A stretch of 64,000 bases of DNA, from the NCBI RefSeq assembly GCF_001544915.2, contig NZ_FCOE02000040.1:1-64000 (forward strand), read 5' to 3'. Numbering within the stretch: the stretch's first letter is position 1; each line of letters opens with the position of its first letter. Origin of the DNA: Caballeronia pedi (GTDB taxonomy: Bacteria; Pseudomonadota; Gammaproteobacteria; Burkholderiales; Burkholderiaceae). Under the pieces are notes generated by a model. The model worked only from the letters and a program-made list of their open reading frames with translations. It was not told the DNA's origin and did no database searches. The position numbers and the translations under genes were made by a program. This document shows, one piece after another, positions 35,073 to 43,142 of this stretch.

Positions 35073-35339
35073 ATGAAGACCTCAACGTTGTTGTCGATGG
35101 CCCTGGTTTCGGTCTCGTGCTATGCCGCGCCGCTGCACACGAGTTCGACGGATGACGCCACGGCCACCGCTGCCGCGACGCGCGCCGCGTTGCGTGTGAA
35201 TGCCGCGCCTGTCTCGCCGCCCGCGCCGGAAGTCGCGGCGCAGGATCTCGATCATGCGCGCTGGCGTCACGTGCCGCTGCCGAAGTCGCGCACGCCGAGT
35301 CATGGCATGGCGAGCCAGCCGATCCAGGTGCAGACCTGA
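35073..35339 (+). CDS. Small secreted hypothetical protein
   Basis: This 88-residue protein has a signal peptide MKTSTLLSMALVSVSCYA, probably cut before APLHT. The mature part of about 70 residues is low-complexity, rich in Ala, Thr, Pro and Ser, and ends in SHGMASQPIQVQT. The very strong ribosome site GAGGAGGGG in front of the ATG at 35073 supports both the gene and the start. No family is recognised. The mature protein has no cysteines and is probably disordered in the periplasm. The neighbours give no functional hint. Confidence 0.65.
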   Translation: MKTSTLLSMALVSVSCYAAPLHTSSTDDATATAAATRAALRVNAAPVSPPAPEVAAQDLDHARWRHVPLPKSRTPSHGMASQPIQVQT

Positions 35340-35370
35340 CGAGCCCTTCTTTCAATTTTTGGATCTCGCA

Positions 35371-35613
35371 ATGACCGACGCGAACGCAAAACACGCCTTG
35401 AACGACGAGCCGATCGACGATGAGATTGCGCAGGTGCTGCGCCTGGTGAAGTATCCCGCGAACAAGGACGCGATCGTCGATGCGGCGCGCGAAGCGGGGG
35501 TATCGAACGATGTGATTACCGTGTTCGATGGCTTGCCGGAACAGGATTACGAGGACGCGGATTCGGTCGAGCAGTTGCTGGGCAGCAATGGTGGACCGGG
35601 GATTTCGATCTAG
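35371..35613 (+). CDS. DUF2795-domain small protein
   Basis: This 80-residue acidic soluble protein's centre (VLRLVKYPANKDAIVDAARE, then GVSNDVITVFDGLPEQDY) matches the DUF2795 domain. That small helical domain is common in Burkholderiales and actinobacteria, and its function is unknown. The start at 35371 is the only reasonable ATG, with a weak GGAT upstream. It is the last gene before the AT-richer island. Confidence 0.78.
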   Translation: MTDANAKHALNDEPIDDEIAQVLRLVKYPANKDAIVDAAREAGVSNDVITVFDGLPEQDYEDADSVEQLLGSNGGPGISI

Positions 35614-36069
35614 TGGTGGCGGTTGCGTCGCGCGGATTTTCGCAGGTCTGACAAATCGTTATTCACCAAACACTTAGCGTGATTGCGCGAGGCTTTTCGA
35701 CACGAATGTCCACAGAAACTGTGGACAGATTTCTGTTGTTGTGCAGCACCTCCCTACCTTGTAGTAGAACAACTAAGTTGTTGAAATTTCGGCGTTTCAG
35801 ACAGGTTGTATACGGCCCGCAATGTCCCCATAGTTGTTCCCGCAATCACCCCATAAGGGGTCTTTCAGCGAACAACAGACCATGCAACTCATCGAACTAC
35901 AAATAACAAATCTAAGCGCCGACGACGCGGGCAAGACCCTCGCGGACAGCTCGTGAAGTCGGGGCAAACAAGTTAGGAAAAGCCGTATTCCTTTTCCTGG
36001 AAGGCGCCTTCAAGCTAATCGGGTAGGCCCGTCGAACTAGCGACGGCCTGCACTGTTGATAAAAGTATT
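35614..36069. other. Hairpin-rich AT-richer region, possible structured RNA or origin-like sequence
   Basis: No convincing protein gene occupies this interval, whose base composition differs from the flanks. It is dense in perfect dyads. TGTCCACAG and CTGTGGACA form 9-bp arms around AAA (35707-35727). AACAAC-TAA-GTTGTT lies at 35768-35782 and ACCCC-ATAA-GGGGT at 35848-35861. AGGAAAAG pairs with CTTTTCCT at 35975-35998. GAAGGCGCCTTC (36000-36011), CGGG-TAGG-CCCG (36020-36031) and GTCG-AACTAG-CGAC (36031-36044) follow. A strong terminator comes directly after, so the right half is probably transcribed. A 24-codon frame (35882-35956) has no ribosome site. An RNA role is inferred from folding potential only. 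Confidence 0.45.
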
Positions 36070-36071
36070 TG

Positions 36072-36094
36072 CCCCGCTTCACGCGGGGTTTTTT
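36072..36094 (+). terminator. Rho-independent terminator upstream of the DUF6402-like gene
   Basis: CCCCGC (36072-36077) pairs with GCGGGG (36083-36088) around TTCAC, followed by six T. No confident gene ends just before it, so it must serve a non-coding or very small transcript. Confidence 0.85.
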
Positions 36095-36127
36095 CGTGAC
36101 GTTTCCCCGTGTAACAGAGTCATCTAC

Positions 36128-37204
36128 ATGCGTATAGGTACATGCGAGCTTTCATATTGGAAAACGAATTCCTTTCTTGACTGGAAACAACGAGAAGGAT
36201 GCAATCCAGTCTATGACGTTTCCGTTTCACATAATCAAGAGCCGCCAGTGTGCGAGTTCGGTGACGATTCCTCCAAAAGGAAAGAAGTTCAGGAAGAACC
36301 GTTGCCGCCCTTTGATATCCAGGAAATCCCCGCCGCGATGCGTTTAGCCAATATGCCTGTATCGGCCAAGCTCATGGAGCGGTGGTTCGCAGGCCAGTTG
36401 AATTATTCGCCTACGCAGGACGATGAACGCGTCCTTATCAATCAGGACGGGCAACCATATCCTGCCAGTATGTTCGACACTACAACCATTACCCTAAATT
36501 GGTTACTTAAGTTCGCACGTGCAAGGGAAGCATTTAACATACTTTGTTCAAGGGAAGTTCTAACCTCGCCCGCTGCGATGCGTGTTTTTCGTAAGAAAAT
36601 AGCTCCTTTTCAAAGTTCATTCTCAGTTATAACCAATGAGATATGCAAAGAAGACATGCTCAAATTGCACCAACAGTTCCAATTCCAATTCAGCGCAGTG
36701 GAAGGGACATGGATCGACAAGCTCAAATCGGCGAAAGCACTCTTTCACAAGGACGAGTCTTTTCCTGACGACCTGACTGGGGCGCTGGGTTCATTTAATT
36801 TCTATGCCGCACCACGGGAATTCCACATTCGAAAAATCGGCCCACCAACAGCGTTCATATACAGCGTATTTATCTATGTAAAGGATAACTATACTTTTAC
36901 CGACGCCACCGGGGAGGTTTCGCAATATCTCGGTCATTGGAGCAAGAAAGGTGTCATTCTAGTACCTCGGGATAATGTGCTTACCGCGCTTAACATCCCT
37001 TCGATTTCCCTGCCTATCGACGACGACTGGTTCGAATCGGCTGTATCGATAGGCAACGCGCGGAAGGCAGGAAACGTTTACTACCCGATTCGAAATAGTT
37101 CATTCCGAGACTGGCAAAATAAACACCACCGTGGCGGCGATTTCGTCATTTTCTCGGACTTGAGAGTCGTAAATTTTGATCCCCCACTGGAGGTAACGCT
37201 CTGA
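36128..37204 (+). CDS. DUF6402-family protein, possible type VI secretion cargo
   Basis: This protein of about 358 residues has AT-richer codon use than its neighbours. Its body resembles the DUF6402 family: FDIQEIPAAMRLANMPVSAK at about residue 75, then MERWFAGQLNYSP. The C-terminal block has YYPIRNSSFRDWQ and RGGDFVIFSDLRVV. I associate this family with VgrG/effector modules of type VI secretion systems, but no VgrG, PAAR or effector gene is nearby, so this is an orphan. There is no signal peptide and no membrane segment. The start at 36128 (MRIGTCELSYW) follows the terminator; a TTG at 36056 would run through it and is rejected. The function is unknown. Confidence 0.7.
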   Translation: MRIGTCELSYWKTNSFLDWKQREGCNPVYDVSVSHNQEPPVCEFGDDSSKRKEVQEEPLPPFDIQEIPAAMRLANMPVSAKLMERWFAGQLNYSPTQDDERVLINQDGQPYPASMFDTTTITLNWLLKFARAREAFNILCSREVLTSPAAMRVFRKKIAPFQSSFSVITNEICKEDMLKLHQQFQFQFSAVEGTWIDKLKSAKALFHKDESFPDDLTGALGSFNFYAAPREFHIRKIGPPTAFIYSVFIYVKDNYTFTDATGEVSQYLGHWSKKGVILVPRDNVLTALNIPSISLPIDDDWFESAVSIGNARKAGNVYYPIRNSSFRDWQNKHHRGGDFVIFSDLRVVNFDPPLEVTL

Positions 37205-37205
37205 T

Positions 37206-37670
37206 ATGGCTGACTTCACTCGCACGTTGGGCGTGTTCTACCTAATCCTGTTGGCCCTTTTTGTCGTACTTGTCGTAGCTCTCTGTTCGTTACCCAGGGG
37301 CTGGCGCGCAGCAGTCAAGCACTCAGCCGCCGCCATGGTTCTCATCGTTATCGCTGGTGCCGGATGGAACTACCGCCATAAAGCCATGCTAAGAAGCCTC
37401 ATCGATGAAACGCGTTGTACCGCCGAGCATTCACCTGACAATCGATACGTCGCACATCTGTGTCTTTCTGGCCGACACTATACGATCCGACTGAATGATT
37501 TGGTAACGAAGCAATTGGTAGCCGAACGAACCGTGATTGATTTCGGCGAGTTACCCGTGACTCTTTGGGAAAATCAAAAGTTCTTATATCAGGATGGTGA
37601 TTCGGAAGCTTTCGGTGCAATCAGTCTGCCACCGTCATACATCGATCGGTTACTCGCCAAATTACCGTAG
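37206..37670 (+). CDS. Two-helix membrane protein, possible immunity or partner protein
   Basis: This 154-residue protein has two N-terminal membrane helices (about residues 8-28 and 40-57) separated by a short basic loop. A periplasmic or cytosolic domain of about 95 residues follows, with four cysteines in the whole protein, including the C..C pair of TRCTAEH and HLCLSG. No family is recognised. It starts one base after the DUF6402-like stop; GGAGG lies 12 bases upstream, so the two genes are coupled. A small membrane protein directly downstream of a secretion-linked gene is the usual position for an immunity protein, but this is an inference from position only. The base composition matches the island. 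Confidence 0.6.
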   Translation: MADFTRTLGVFYLILLALFVVLVVALCSLPRGWRAAVKHSAAAMVLIVIAGAGWNYRHKAMLRSLIDETRCTAEHSPDNRYVAHLCLSGRHYTIRLNDLVTKQLVAERTVIDFGELPVTLWENQKFLYQDGDSEAFGAISLPPSYIDRLLAKLP

Positions 37671-38026
37671 AACTTATCATCGATTTACGCAGTCAGCGAG
37701 AAAGACAATCCAGGACCAGTTGTTCGTCCGCCCTCAGAGCAGCATTGGCGAAGAACCACCGCCAGGAATCACGCGTCCCTCCAGCCGCCTCGCGCGAGCA
37801 GAAACCCGGCGCGATCCGCATCACGCCGGGTTTTTCGAGTCAAATCAAGAAACTAATTAAGTCGCCAAGCGGTTTTCCACAGCCCTGTCCCCTTGCACTG
37901 GGGATAAGTCATGCAAGGAGTGGCGCATCATCTAGCGCCGGCAACTATCCCTTCCACGTCAAACACTGAGCCCACTTCCCGGCACGTTTTCAACAGGGTG
38001 CTCCCCAATTGCTGGGGACAACTAGC
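37671..38026. other. Right flank of the island with terminator and GGGG/CCCC hairpins
   Basis: No gene is seen here. The interval holds the terminator at 37803-37835 and two near-identical small hairpins, TCCCC-TTGCACT-GGGGA (37888-37904) and TCCCC-AATTGCT-GGGGA (38002-38018). They have the same stem and the same 7-base loop length. A related ACCCC/GGGGT hairpin lies on the left side of the island (35848-35861). No direct repeat or integrase marks an insertion boundary. Confidence 0.45.
37803..37835 (+). terminator. Rho-independent terminator after the island genes
   Basis: AACCCGGCG (37803-37811) pairs with CGCCGGGTT (37824-37832), followed by T to 37835. It lies about 130 bases after the membrane-protein stop codon. 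Confidence 0.85.
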
Positions 38027-40387
38027 TCAACTGCCCCGATACTGCGCAGCGCTCGCCGGAGCGGGCGCGACCGGCTTCGTTGCTCCCTTGGCCGCCGCCG
38101 CGCCCGACGACATATAAGCCGGCGCCGCCTTCGCCTTTTCCTTCTGCCCCGCCGGCGGCGCGCTCGGCGCCTTGCTCATGTCGGCGAGCATCTGCTGGCA
38201 AGGCAGCGGCTTGTTGTTGCTCGGCGCGATCAGCGGAATCAGCGCCGCGAACGGATTGATGAGCCCCAGCCCGACCATCGCGCCACCACGCACCGCGAGC
38301 GCCCCGACGCTCACCCCAACCTTCGGATCCTTCAACGTGCCCTTCACATACAGCGGCGAGCGCAGTGAAAACACGCGGAAGCCCTTCGTATGCGGATGAA
38401 TGCCCAGATCCATATCCTCGGTCTTCATGTTGATGGTGCCGTCGACGTTGATGACCGCATCGTCCGTATCGAGCGCGAAGACGCGCGAATCGAGCACGCC
38501 ATCGGTCACGACGAAATCCGCCGCCGCGCAGTTGATGTTCACGTCGCGTTTGCCGAAGAGCTTCTCGTACACGACGTTCGCCACGTTCAACCCAGCCGCC
38601 TCCATATAGAGCCGGCTTACCGTGCCCTCCGTGATCAGCGCCTTCACCTCGCCATTCGATGACGCCGCGAGCGCCGCAGGCGAATTGCCGGTCGCGGAAA
38701 GCGCGGCGTCGCCATTGACCTCGCCGAGCGCCGATTGCATCGTCTTCACGGTCGGGAACAGCTGCTTCAGCTTGAGATGCCGTGCCTGCGCCGATACGCG
38801 TCCTTTCAGCGGCGCCGCGCTGCCATCGAGATGAATGTTGGTTGCAATCGACCCGCCCGCCACGCCGAACTTGAGCGGCTCGAACGACAGCACGCCGTCG
38901 GTCATCAGGACGTGCGTGTACAGGTCGGTGATCGGCAGGTCCGGGTCCTTGATGATGCGTTGGCCGGTGAACTTCACATCGGCGTCGATGGACTTCCAGC
39001 GATCGGTCTTGAACTCCTCGGTCGGCAGCGCCTTCGACGACGGTTGCTTTTCCTTCTCACCGCGCTTGGCTTTGCTCGCGTTCGAATCGGCACCGATGAT
39101 CGGCGCGAGATCCTTGAACTGCAACAGATGCGATACCAGTTCGCCCTTGAGCAGCGGACGCGGCTTCCTGCCCGCATAGACGAGCGAACCATTGATGTCA
39201 CTGCCGCCCACGCGTCCCGTGAAGTTCTCGTAGTGGAACACGTTGCCGTCCTCGCGGAACTGGCCGGTCAGGCGCCCTTCGGTCGCGAACGGCGGCGTTT
39301 CAGGCAGCGTTACGCCGGTGAACGGATAGAGATGCGCCATGCTCACAGCCTGAATCCACAGCCGCAGATCGAGCGCGGCGAGATGCGCGGGATCGGTCAC
39401 CGTGCCGACGAACGCGATATGCGTATCGCCGAGACGCACGTCGGCCTGCACGGGGAACGGCCGCTGCGCGTCCTGCACGGCGAGCACGCCGCCGAGCTTG
39501 CCGTCGCCCGAAACCTTGCCGCCGTTGTAGGTGCCCTTCACGGTCCAGCCGAACGCGTAAGGAGGAATGGGCGGCTTCGGCCCTTCCTTGGTCGTGATGC
39601 TGGCGTTCGCCGACACGCTCGCCGGATTCGGCGCCGATGCATTCGCCGCCGCAGCCGCCGACGCAGCCGATGCCGCCGACGCTTCGGAGGCCGCGGCCGC
39701 GTCGGCCTGCTTGTTGAGCTTTGCCGCGCCGCTCTTGCCGACCATCTCCGCCGACGATTTCGCCGACGCCGCCTCCTGCTGCTTCATCACATCGCCGATC
39801 GGCACGGGCTGGCCGAGCGTATCGACGACGACCTGCATCTCGGCCTTCGTCACCTGATCGGAAATGCTGATCGTGCCCTTCGCGAGCGAGATGTCGCCGA
39901 GCTTCAGATTCCACGTCGACGGCTCGGTCGACTGCTTGAACTTGAAAGTCCAGTTGTTGCGATTGTCCTCGAGCCGCTCGATGTCGATCGACGGATTCAC
40001 GAGGTTGATCGCCGGAATCACGATGTCATGGGCGAGCAGCGGCAGCACGGCTACCTGAAAGTCGATCTCATCGAGCGTCGCGAAGAATTTTTCGCGCGTC
40101 CAGTCCGGATTCGCGATGGTGATCTTTTCGGCGGAAAAACGCGGCCACGGCACCCAGCGCTTCCAGCCCGTCTCGTTCGGCGGACGATGCCAGCCGACTT
40201 TCAGATCGCCGGTAATTTCGAAGCGCCGTCCGATCGCCTCCGACACTTTGTCATCCACCCAAGGCCTCAGCCGGTTCCAGTCGAAGGTCAGGAAGATGAC
40301 CACCAGTATTGCGATCAGAACCGCCAGAACGGCAAAAAACCATGCGACGATCCTTCCGATTTTTCCGGTCGTGCGGGCCTGCACCAT
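38027..40387 (-). CDS. AsmA-family envelope protein
   Basis: This 786-residue protein has one N-terminal membrane anchor (IVAWFFAVLAVLIAILVVIFLTF, about residues 11-33) and a long beta-rich periplasmic region of the AsmA/TamB-like repeat type. It opens with WNRLRPWVDDKVSEAIGRRF, the typical AsmA beginning. A low-complexity Ala/Ser insert lies at about 220-265, and the C-terminal AsmA_2 block follows (DADVKFTGQRI and MKTEDMDLGIHPHTKGF). AsmA proteins help lipid transport and outer-membrane assembly from the inner membrane. The start at 40387 has GGAG six bases upstream. It is divergent from the fetA-like gene. Confidence 0.88.
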   Translation of the reverse strand: MVQARTTGKIGRIVAWFFAVLAVLIAILVVIFLTFDWNRLRPWVDDKVSEAIGRRFEITGDLKVGWHRPPNETGWKRWVPWPRFSAEKITIANPDWTREKFFATLDEIDFQVAVLPLLAHDIVIPAINLVNPSIDIERLEDNRNNWTFKFKQSTEPSTWNLKLGDISLAKGTISISDQVTKAEMQVVVDTLGQPVPIGDVMKQQEAASAKSSAEMVGKSGAAKLNKQADAAAASEASAASAASAAAAANASAPNPASVSANASITTKEGPKPPIPPYAFGWTVKGTYNGGKVSGDGKLGGVLAVQDAQRPFPVQADVRLGDTHIAFVGTVTDPAHLAALDLRLWIQAVSMAHLYPFTGVTLPETPPFATEGRLTGQFREDGNVFHYENFTGRVGGSDINGSLVYAGRKPRPLLKGELVSHLLQFKDLAPIIGADSNASKAKRGEKEKQPSSKALPTEEFKTDRWKSIDADVKFTGQRIIKDPDLPITDLYTHVLMTDGVLSFEPLKFGVAGGSIATNIHLDGSAAPLKGRVSAQARHLKLKQLFPTVKTMQSALGEVNGDAALSATGNSPAALAASSNGEVKALITEGTVSRLYMEAAGLNVANVVYEKLFGKRDVNINCAAADFVVTDGVLDSRVFALDTDDAVINVDGTINMKTEDMDLGIHPHTKGFRVFSLRSPLYVKGTLKDPKVGVSVGALAVRGGAMVGLGLINPFAALIPLIAPSNNKPLPCQQMLADMSKAPSAPPAGQKEKAKAAPAYMSSGAAAAKGATKPVAPAPASAAQYRGS

Positions 40388-40496
40388 GACGGCTCCATCC
40401 GTTTTACTGATTATGGGTGCGGCAGCACATAGTGTGCCCGCCGAGCGCCGAATGTCCGTAAGATGTCCGCTTATAAAAACCAGCCCCACGAGAACG

Positions 40497-41204
40497 ATGC
40501 CCGACGCGACATCGCCTGCTTTCACGCCTTCGATCGAACTGGTCGCGGCGCACGGCATCGTGCGCCGTGACGCCGTGCGCGCCACGACGCTTCTGCACCC
40601 GACGGACTTCGCGCTCTACGCGGGCCAGCGCGCGTCGATCACCGGGCCGTCCGGCTCGGGCAAGAGCGTCTTCCTGCGCACGCTCGCGCTGCTCGATGCG
40701 AGCGACGCCGGATACGTCTCATGGCGCGGCGAGCGCATCGCGCGGGCGCGGATACCGGCTTATCGAAGGCGCGTCGCGTATATCGCGCAGCGGCCCGCGA
40801 TGCTCGACGGAACCGTCGAGGACAATCTGCGCTATCCGTTCACGCTCAAGACGTATTGCGATGCACACTTCGATCGCGACACCGCGACGCGGCTGGCACA
40901 ATCCGCCGGACGCGGCGCCGACTTCCTCGACAAGCTCGCCGGCGATCTTTCCGGCGGCGAGGCGCAGATCGCCGCGCTCGTGCGCGTGCTGCAACTCGCA
41001 CCCGATGTATTGCTGCTCGACGAACCGACCGCATCGCTCGATCCGGCTTCGGCGCGCTCGATCGAAGCGCTCGTCTGCGCATGGTTCGACGCAGATCCCG
41101 AACGCGCTTGCATCTGGGTATCGCATGATCCGGCGCAGGCGGAACGCGTCGCCACGCGTCATCTGACGATGAACGCGGGCGTACTCGGCGAGGGCACACG
41201 ATGA
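40497..41204 (+). CDS. fetA: ABC exporter ATP-binding protein (FetA/YbbL-like)
   Basis: This 235-residue ABC ATPase has a Walker A motif GPSGSGKS at residues 50-57, the signature DLSGGEAQIAAL and a Walker B motif DVLLLDEPTASLDP. A Q-loop is present in YIAQRPAML. The close pairing with a FetB/YbbM-like permease (4-base overlap) identifies the system, which in E. coli is linked to iron export and oxidative stress resistance. The ATG at 40497 has GAGAA upstream. It is divergent from the AsmA gene. The symbol rests on family and gene pairing. Confidence 0.78.
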   Translation: MPDATSPAFTPSIELVAAHGIVRRDAVRATTLLHPTDFALYAGQRASITGPSGSGKSVFLRTLALLDASDAGYVSWRGERIARARIPAYRRRVAYIAQRPAMLDGTVEDNLRYPFTLKTYCDAHFDRDTATRLAQSAGRGADFLDKLAGDLSGGEAQIAALVRVLQLAPDVLLLDEPTASLDPASARSIEALVCAWFDADPERACIWVSHDPAQAERVATRHLTMNAGVLGEGTR

Positions 41205-42016
41205 ACGGTTATCAGGACCTCGGTCTCGTCGACATCGGTCTGGCGGCGGCGCTGATCGTCGTGAATGGCGCGCTGTCGGTTGCGCTCAATCTCGGGCTCG
41301 AGCGCAAGCTGCTGGTCGCCGCGATCAGGACCATCGTGCAGCTGCTTTTGGTCGGCTATGTGCTCGGCTGGGTGTTCGCGTTCAATCGCTGGTATGTCGT
41401 GCTGCCGCTGATGGCGTTGATGACGGTCATCGCCGGCTTTGCGGCTTCGGATCGCGGACGGCGCACCTACGCGGGACAGCGCGCGGACAGCATCGTGTCG
41501 ATCTGGGCCAGTTCGTGGCTGATCGGCGCGTTCGGGCTGTTCGTCGTGATCCGGATTCATCCGTGGTACGAACCGCAATATGCGATTCCGATTCTCGGCA
41601 TGATCCTCGGCAACACGCTGACGGGGGTGTCGCTCGGCATCGAGCGCATGACGGAGGAACTGACCGCCGGGCGCGCGGCGGTCGAGATGTCGCTCGCGCT
41701 CGGCGCATCGCGCTGGGAAGCGGCGCAGGGACCCGCGCGCCAGGCCGTGCGCGCGGGCATGATTCCCACCTTGAATCAGATGACCGTGGTCGGCCTCGTC
41801 AGCCTGCCCGGCATGATGACCGGCCAGGTGCTCGCCGGGCAGTCGCCGTTGCAGGCGGTGCGCTATCAGATCGTCATCATGTTTCTGATCGCGGCGGCTT
41901 CCGGGCTCGGCGTGGTCGGGGCCGTTCTGATGACGTATCGGCGGCTGTTCTCGCGCGATCACCGGTTCATGGCGGCGAAGCTGGTGGAGCGCAAACCCCG
42001 CAAGCGCGCCGCCTAG
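41201..42016 (+). CDS. fetB: ABC exporter permease (FetB/YbbM, UPF0014 family)
   Basis: This 271-residue protein has about seven membrane helices. The conserved permease-ATPase coupling region GMILGNTLTGVSLGIERMTEEL and NQMTVVGLVSLPGMMTGQVL are hallmarks of the UPF0014/FetB family. It forms the membrane pore of the FetAB-like exporter. The start overlaps the fetA stop by four bases (ATGA). The C-terminus is basic (ERKPRKRAA). It converges with the VOC gene after ten bases. Confidence 0.88.
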   Translation: MNGYQDLGLVDIGLAAALIVVNGALSVALNLGLERKLLVAAIRTIVQLLLVGYVLGWVFAFNRWYVVLPLMALMTVIAGFAASDRGRRTYAGQRADSIVSIWASSWLIGAFGLFVVIRIHPWYEPQYAIPILGMILGNTLTGVSLGIERMTEELTAGRAAVEMSLALGASRWEAAQGPARQAVRAGMIPTLNQMTVVGLVSLPGMMTGQVLAGQSPLQAVRYQIVIMFLIAAASGLGVVGAVLMTYRRLFSRDHRFMAAKLVERKPRKRAA

Positions 42017-42026
42017 CGCAAGCGCA

Positions 42027-42503
42027 TCACGCGCCGTTGTACGCCCGGTCCAGCTCCACGATATCCAGCTTGATCATCTGCCGCATCGCGTGCATCGTGC
42101 GATCGGCCTTTGCCGGATCGGGGTCCTGCAGCATCGCGAGCAGACGCCTCGGCGCGATCTGCCACGTCACGCCGTAGCGATCGGTGAGCCAGCCGCACGC
42201 CAGCGACTGGCCGCCGTCCAGCAGCTTGTCCCAGTAATGGTCGATTTCTTCTTGCGTTTCGCACTTGATGAACATCGACAATGCCGGCGAGAATTTGAAA
42301 TCCGTGTTGCCGTTCAGCGCCAGGAACGCCTCGCCTTCGAGTTCGAACAGAATGGCGAGCACGCTGCCGACCGGGCCGGGGCTCGATTCGGTATGGCGCA
42401 TGATCTCCGTGATGCGCGCGCTCCTGAATATGCCGACATAGTAGTTCACCGCCTCCTCGGCGTTGGCGTCGGCGAACCATAGACAAGGGGAAATCTTGTT
42501 CAT
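42027..42503 (-). CDS. VOC-family protein (PhnB-like)
   Basis: This 158-residue protein is of the PhnB/glyoxalase-like VOC fold, with the family opening ISPCLWFADANAEEAVNYYV and the C-terminal DRYGVTWQIAPRRL. Members bind divalent metals or act as small-molecule binding proteins; the annotation '3-demethylubiquinone methyltransferase' often given to this family is unreliable. GGAG lies eight bases before the ATG. A second VOC gene lies 37 bases upstream on the same strand. Confidence 0.85.
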   Translation of the reverse strand: MNKISPCLWFADANAEEAVNYYVGIFRSARITEIMRHTESSPGPVGSVLAILFELEGEAFLALNGNTDFKFSPALSMFIKCETQEEIDHYWDKLLDGGQSLACGWLTDRYGVTWQIAPRRLLAMLQDPDPAKADRTMHAMRQMIKLDIVELDRAYNGA

Positions 42504-42540
42504 GTGCGGGTCTCCGTTCGTGGAATCGTGGAATCGCGCG

Positions 42541-43011
42541 TCACGCGCACGGCTGTTGTCCCATCGCCTGCTTCATTTCTTCCGGCGCAACGTCGCGCAC
42601 GTGCGTCGCGACCGACCATTGATGGCCGAACGGGTCTTCCAGGCGCCCGTAGCGGTCGCCCCAGAACATGTCGGCGACGGGCATCGTCACTTTCGCACCG
42701 GCGCTTTCGGCCTGCTTCACGGTGGCGTCGACGTCTTCGACATACAGGTGGATCGTGACCGGCGATCCCTTCAGTTCCTTCGGACCGACCGAGCCAAATT
42801 GCGGAAATTCATCGACGAGCATCAGGGTCGAATCGCCGATCTTCACCATCGCGTGCATGAGCTTGCCGTCCGGTCCGGGCAGGCGGCCCAGTTCGACGGC
42901 GCCGAACGCGCGCTTGTAGAACTCGATCGCATCGGCGGCGCCCGCGCAGACGAGGTGCGGGGTCAGCGTATGCATGCCTTCGGGAATCGGCTTGACGGCG
43001 GAAGTGGACAT
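42541..43011 (-). CDS. VOC-family protein (glyoxalase/bleomycin-resistance-like)
   Basis: This 156-residue VOC-fold protein has the segments TPHLVCAGAADAIEFYKRAF and GRLEDPFGHQWSVATHV, the last being the common C-terminal metal-site strand. It is similar in size to the neighbouring VOC gene but belongs to a different subgroup. Cytosolic; substrate unknown. GGAG lies directly upstream of the start. The two genes probably form an operon. Confidence 0.85.
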   Translation of the reverse strand: MSTSAVKPIPEGMHTLTPHLVCAGAADAIEFYKRAFGAVELGRLPGPDGKLMHAMVKIGDSTLMLVDEFPQFGSVGPKELKGSPVTIHLYVEDVDATVKQAESAGAKVTMPVADMFWGDRYGRLEDPFGHQWSVATHVRDVAPEEMKQAMGQQPCA

Positions 43012-43142
43012 ATCGGCTCCATGTAGTAAATGAGGCGCGCCGGTCTGGCGCGGCTCTCTACCCTACAACGAACAGGCAGCCGGTCAATCGACAAGACTAC
43101 GCACGCAACTGTCAAATTTTTTGGACGAGCGCGTGCGATAGC

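Noticed and set aside
35941..36094. tmRNA or RNase P RNA in the hairpin-rich region
   Set aside because: The conserved ends and core words of these RNAs are missing, and the ANKLGKAVFL stretch does not match a tmRNA tag.
36056..36127. Upstream TTG start for the DUF6402-like protein
   Set aside because: That extension would be translated through the rho-independent terminator at 36072-36094; the ATG at 36128 is downstream of it.
35614..38026. Prophage or integrative element
   Set aside because: There is no integrase, transposase, phage structural gene, tRNA target or flanking direct repeat.
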